Of a stretch of 64,000 nucleotides of DNA, positions 60,534-64,000 are shown one piece after another. Each line of letters begins with the position of its first letter. Position 1 is the first letter of the stretch. The translations under genes and the position numbers were made by a program. Location: positions 1 through 64,000 of the forward strand of contig NZ_SDLT01000022.1 in the NCBI RefSeq assembly GCF_004522235.1, read 5' to 3'. Under the pieces are notes generated by a model that saw nothing but the letters and a program-made list of their open reading frames with translations, was not told the origin of the DNA and did no database searches. Origin of the DNA: Amycolatopsis nivea (GTDB taxonomy: Bacteria > Actinomycetota > Actinomycetes > Mycobacteriales > Pseudonocardiaceae).

Positions 60534-61198
60534 ACGAGACGGCGGTCCGAGGCCCAGCGGGAGAGCTCGTAGCGGTTCGACAGCTGGGTCTTGCGCAGGA
60601 CGCTCGACACGTGCGTCTCGACCGTCTTCACCGAGATGAACAGCTCGGACGCGATTTCCTTGTACGCGTAACCGCGGGCGAGCAGGCGCAGGACGTCGCG
60701 CTCGCGCGGGGTGAGCAGGTCCAGTTCGGGGTCGTTGATCGGCGCGGACCCGGGACGGTCGGCGAAGGCGTCGAGGACGAAACCGGCCAGGCGCGGGGAA
60801 AACACCGCGTCGCCGTCGGCGACCCGGACCACCGCGCGGACGAGTTCCTTCGACGAGATCGTCTTGGTGACGTACCCGCGCGCGCCGGCGCGGATCACCG
60901 CGATGACGTCCTCGGCGGCGTCGGAGACCGACAGCGCGAGGAACACGACATCCGGCAGCTCCGGGCGCACGCGGCGGAGCACCTCGGCGCCGCCGCCGTC
61001 GGGCATGTGGACGTCGAGCAGCACGACCTGCGGACGCGTGCGCGCGATGCCGGCGACCGCTTCCGCGACCGACCCGGCCTCGCCGACCACCTGCACCTCG
61101 TCGGTGATCGAATCGAGTTCCGTGCGCACTCCCGCGCGGAACAACGCGTGGTCGTCCACGAGGAAGACCTTGACCGGTTCCCGCTGGCTTTCCGTCAC
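60530..61198 (-). CDS. LuxR-type response regulator (LiaR/DevR-like)
   Basis: A 222-residue NarL-family regulator: receiver with KVFLVDDHALFRAG, phospho-acceptor Asp in LLDVHMPDGGG, Lys in YVTKTISS, and a C-terminal LuxR HTH (LTPRERDVLRLLARGYAYKEIASELFISVKTVETHVSS as separate segments). GTG 61198 is chosen; the longer frame is antisense to the kinase gene. Encoded 44 bp downstream of its histidine kinase. Confidence 0.92.
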   Translation of the reverse strand: MTESQREPVKVFLVDDHALFRAGVRTELDSITDEVQVVGEAGSVAEAVAGIARTRPQVVLLDVHMPDGGGAEVLRRVRPELPDVVFLALSVSDAAEDVIAVIRAGARGYVTKTISSKELVRAVVRVADGDAVFSPRLAGFVLDAFADRPGSAPINDPELDLLTPRERDVLRLLARGYAYKEIASELFISVKTVETHVSSVLRKTQLSNRYELSRWASDRRLV

Positions 61199-61242
61199 GA
61201 CTGCCCACTCCCTCGCTTCGCCTGCCCCCGAGCATAGCGAGG

Positions 61243-62622
61243 TCATGCCACCCCTTTGGCCGCCTTCACCGGCATGGCGAGCTGGACTTCGGTGCCTTCG
61301 CCGGGTGCGGTGCGCAGCTTGCAGGTGCCGCCGTGGCGTTCCATCCGGCCGCGGATCGAGTCGGCGAGGCCGTGCCGGTCGGCGGGCACGACGTCCGGGT
61401 CGAAGCCCTTGCCCCGGTCGCGCACGAACACGGTGACCTCGGTGGGTTCGACCTCGGCGAACACGCTGACCTCGGCGACGCCGGCGTGCTTGGCCGCGTT
61501 GACGATCGCCTCGCGCGCGGCCTGCACCAGCGCGGTGAGCGGCGGGTTCAGCTCGGCGTCGCCGACCACGACCTGGCCGACCGAGATCGCGAACTGGTCC
61601 TCGACCTCGCCGCACGCCGCGGCCAGCGCCTCGGACAGTTGCTGGCGGGTGCCTTCTTCCTCTTCCTTGGTCCGTTTGTCGCTGGGTTTGCCGTAGCCGC
61701 CGGGGCCGTACAGCCAGCCGCGCAGCTCGCGTTCCTGGCCGCGGGCGAGGCGCGCGACCTCGGCGGGCTGGTCGGCCTGGCGCTGGATCAGCGCGAGGGT
61801 CTGCAGGACGGAGTCGTGCAGGTGCGCGGCGATTTCAGCGCGTTCGTCGGTGCGGATGCGGGCCTGCCGTTCCTCGCCGAGGTCGCGGACCAGCCGCAGC
61901 CAGAACGGGACGGTGAGGACGGCGACGCCAATCAGGGTCGCGAGCACCGCGATCAGGGCGAATTTGACCTGGTCGAAGTCGCCGCTGGCGAACACGACGA
62001 AGCCGATGCCGGTGGCCACCAGCGCGACCCCGGCGAGGATCCGGACGAACGCCGCGAGCCTGCCGCCCTCGCCGACCAGCCCGTCGCGGGCCCCGACGCG
62101 CCAGCGCCGCCGCTGCGACTCGTCCGCCTCCCGCCAGACGACCGCCGCACCGAGCGCGGCGAGCGCGAGCGGCACCGCGACCCAGCCGCGGATGGCGCCG
62201 GTGAGCGTGCTGCTGGCGATCGCGAGCCCGATGCCGAGCGCGATCAGCCCGTACGCCTGCTGGCGGTCGCGGGCCTTGGGCGCGGTTTCGGTTTCCTCGG
62301 CGCTCTGCGGGACGAACACCCAGAGCAGGCCGTAGGCGAGCAGGCCGGCCCCGTTGAGCGCGGCCAGCAACGCGAACACGACGCGGACCCAGACGACCGG
62401 AACCCCGAGGTGATCGGCGAGCCCGCTCGCGACGCCCGCGACGGCCCGCCCGGAGCGCCGCCGGTACATCTTGGGCCGCGATTCGGGTTCGGCGACCTCC
62501 ATCGCCTGGGCGGACACGAGTGCCGAGGGCTCCTCGGCGGTCGAGGAAACCCGCCCCGGGGCACTGATGTCGAGAAAGTCCTGCACGAGTCCCATCGTCA
62601 CACGCGGGAGCGGCCCGGACAT
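61243..62622 (-). CDS. PspC-domain histidine kinase (LiaS-like)
   Basis: A 459-residue sensor. An N-terminal PspC domain (MYRRRSGRAVAGVASGLADHLG) with its membrane helices, four more helices, then HisKA_3 with the H-box HLHDSVLQTLALIQRQ and a HATPase (REAIVNAAKHAGV, DRGKGFDPD, GLADSIRGRM). With the downstream response regulator it forms a LiaRS-like envelope-stress system. ATG 62622 or 62595 are both possible starts. Confidence 0.92.
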   Translation of the reverse strand: MSGPLPRVTMGLVQDFLDISAPGRVSSTAEEPSALVSAQAMEVAEPESRPKMYRRRSGRAVAGVASGLADHLGVPVVWVRVVFALLAALNGAGLLAYGLLWVFVPQSAEETETAPKARDRQQAYGLIALGIGLAIASSTLTGAIRGWVAVPLALAALGAAVVWREADESQRRRWRVGARDGLVGEGGRLAAFVRILAGVALVATGIGFVVFASGDFDQVKFALIAVLATLIGVAVLTVPFWLRLVRDLGEERQARIRTDERAEIAAHLHDSVLQTLALIQRQADQPAEVARLARGQERELRGWLYGPGGYGKPSDKRTKEEEEGTRQQLSEALAAACGEVEDQFAISVGQVVVGDAELNPPLTALVQAAREAIVNAAKHAGVAEVSVFAEVEPTEVTVFVRDRGKGFDPDVVPADRHGLADSIRGRMERHGGTCKLRTAPGEGTEVQLAMPVKAAKGVA

Positions 62623-62756
62623 CGGGGAAGGCCCTGATCCACTCCCCCAGATGGCCGCCGGTGAGGAAATTCCGCGAACCTCCCTGCCGCCTGCCGGGAC
62701 TCGGTACGATGCAGGGGGCGAGCGATCACAGTGCGTACACGGGGCGGGGAGGCCGG

Positions 62757-64000
62757 ATGACCGAGCAGCATCGCGCGGAACACGTCGAGTCCGCAGGCGA
62801 TTACTACGCCCGGACGCAGAACGTGAACCAGATCTTCGCAGCCGGCGAGGACTCGCCGGAGACGCGCGCCGCGACTGAACGGGCTGCCTCGCAGTACTCG
62901 GTCCAGCAGGGCCAGCAGCTGCTCCAGGGCCAGCAGACCCGCGGGGACGCGCCGGCGCCGGACGCGAATTACGCGTCGTACAGCCACGAAGACCTGCACA
63001 AAATGGTCAACGAGGGCTTGAACTTCGCGGACATCGACGAACGCAGCCGCGTCACGAACATCTACGGCAACTTGCTCGCAGAGGCGTCCAACCAGTTCCG
63101 CGACGCCGCCGACACCGCTGGAGCCGAGTGGCAGGGCGCGGCCGCTGCGCAGGCGCATTCGTTCTTCCAGAGCACGGCGGACCATACGGAAAAAACCGGC
63201 AGCGCGATGCAACTGGTATCGAACCGCTACTCCCAGCAGTCCGCGGCGGCCGATTACGCGCACAAGAACATGCCGGAGCCGACCGGATTCGACCAGAAGG
63301 CCGAGATGGCCAAGGCGACGGAGCAGTTCCAGAACGGCAACCCGCTGCAGGGCGTGATCGCGATGGGCGACGTGGCGGCCAAGCAGCAGCAGGCCGACGC
63401 CGCGCACCAGCAGGCGGTCCAGGTGATGCACGGGTTGGACACGACGTACCACGAGACTTCTACTACGCAGCCGGTTTACTCGCCGCCGCCGCAGATGAAC
63501 AACGACAGCACTCATGCGAGCAGCGCCGCCCCGGTGACTGTTCCGGGCGGGGCTTCCAGCGGACCTTATGCCGGTCCTGGCGGGCCCGGTCCGGTGACTG
63601 GTGGTCCGGCGAATGGGTTCACGGGTACGAATCCGCCGCTCGGCGGTCCTGCGATGAACTCCATACCGCCTGGGGGAGGCGGCAATCCTCCGGGTGTTCC
63701 TTACAGCCCTGGGCCGGGGATCAACACCGGGACTGGGCCGCTCGGCAACCCTGCGGTGCCAGGGGGCGGGAACAACCTCCGGACCACTCCGGGCATCGGC
63801 GGGCGGCTTTCTCCGGAGGGGCTCGCTTTGGGCGGAGGCGGAGGCGGTGCCGGGAGCTCCGGCGAGGACACGCCGCGCAGCCGATCGGGCGGCGGTGCCG
63901 GCCGGGGCGGTGCCGGTGGCCGAGTGACCGGCGGTGCTGGCTCGGGCGGTTCCGGGAAGCCCGGCGAGTCCGGCGGCAAGGGCGCCGCCGAACGCCTTGA
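62757..64000 (+). CDS. WXG/PPE-like secreted protein (truncated by window end)
   Basis: An open frame runs from ATG 62757 off the window edge (414 complete codons). ATG is preceded by GGGGAGG at short spacing. Residues 1-230 are helical with a WQG motif at 125-127 (AGAEWQGAAAAQAHSFF) and heptad-like Gln/Ala stretches, as in PPE/WXG100-type substrates of type VII secretion. From ~240 it is Gly/Pro-rich with repeats (GGPANG, GGGGNP). The C-terminus is missing. It may be exported by an ESX-type system, which is not visible here. Confidence 0.78.
   Translation, partial: MTEQHRAEHVESAGDYYARTQNVNQIFAAGEDSPETRAATERAASQYSVQQGQQLLQGQQTRGDAPAPDANYASYSHEDLHKMVNEGLNFADIDERSRVTNIYGNLLAEASNQFRDAADTAGAEWQGAAAAQAHSFFQSTADHTEKTGSAMQLVSNRYSQQSAAADYAHKNMPEPTGFDQKAEMAKATEQFQNGNPLQGVIAMGDVAAKQQQADAAHQQAVQVMHGLDTTYHETSTTQPVYSPPPQMNNDSTHASSAAPVTVPGGASSGPYAGPGGPGPVTGGPANGFTGTNPPLGGPAMNSIPPGGGGNPPGVPYSPGPGINTGTGPLGNPAVPGGGNNLRTTPGIGGRLSPEGLALGGGGGGAGSSGEDTPRSRSGGGAGRGGAGGRVTGGAGSGGSGKPGESGGKGAAERL

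Overview
This is a GC-rich (about 70%) actinobacterial chromosome segment. I place it in the Pseudonocardiaceae, most likely Amycolatopsis or a close relative. The reasons are GC-biased third codon positions, GTG/TTG starts, an imuA'-imuB-dnaE2 mutasome with a mycobacterial-type LexA box, and gene order like Mycobacterium tuberculosis Rv0948c-Rv0957 (chorismate mutase, helicase, M23 peptidase, sucC, sucD, DUF5336 protein, PerM, purN, purH). No rRNA, tRNA, CRISPR, transposase or prophage gene was recognised.

Layout. 0-10 kb: secreted S8 protease, DD-carboxypeptidase next to an SCO4848-like small membrane protein, YihY, a lipoprotein, trpS, exodeoxyribonuclease III and an MBL-fold hydrolase. 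10-21.6 kb: icd, small enzymes and regulators, a frameshifted DUF2000 gene beside an AraC regulator, a DUF433/PIN-like toxin-antitoxin pair, two MFS exporters (the second followed by a decayed tandem copy of its own 3' end), DUF3017-folD. 21.8-27.2 kb: a 1549-residue protein with immunity-like N-terminal domains, long repeats and a C-terminal TNT (NAD glycohydrolase) domain, convergent with a pentapeptide-repeat protein. 27.2-34.5 kb: the SOS mutasome imuA'-imuB-dnaE2 behind a perfect LexA box, with ImuA' carrying a ~400-residue low-complexity extension. 34.6-42.1 kb: the conserved purH-purN-perM-DUF5336-sucD-sucC block. 42.2-51.1 kb: a large membrane protein, a 102-bp tandem array, an M23 peptidase, an SOS-boxed small gene, a run of 138 perfect GGCAC units, then pcrA. 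51.1-64 kb: DUF1707 protein, chorismate mutase with a switch-like leader, two membrane-anchored proteins, a Ser/Thr kinase followed by a pseudokinase, LysR/EamA, a LiaRS-like two-component pair, and a WXG/PPE-like protein running off the window.

Themes. Envelope biology recurs (DD-carboxypeptidase, M23, PerM, kinases, two-component system). DNA damage is the second theme: mutasome, PcrA, exonuclease III, HhH-GPD glycosylase, and a second SOS-box gene in an insertion between the M23 gene and pcrA. That insertion also holds the GGCAC array, the most unusual feature here. Functions are inferred from sequence motifs and family knowledge; no database search was run.
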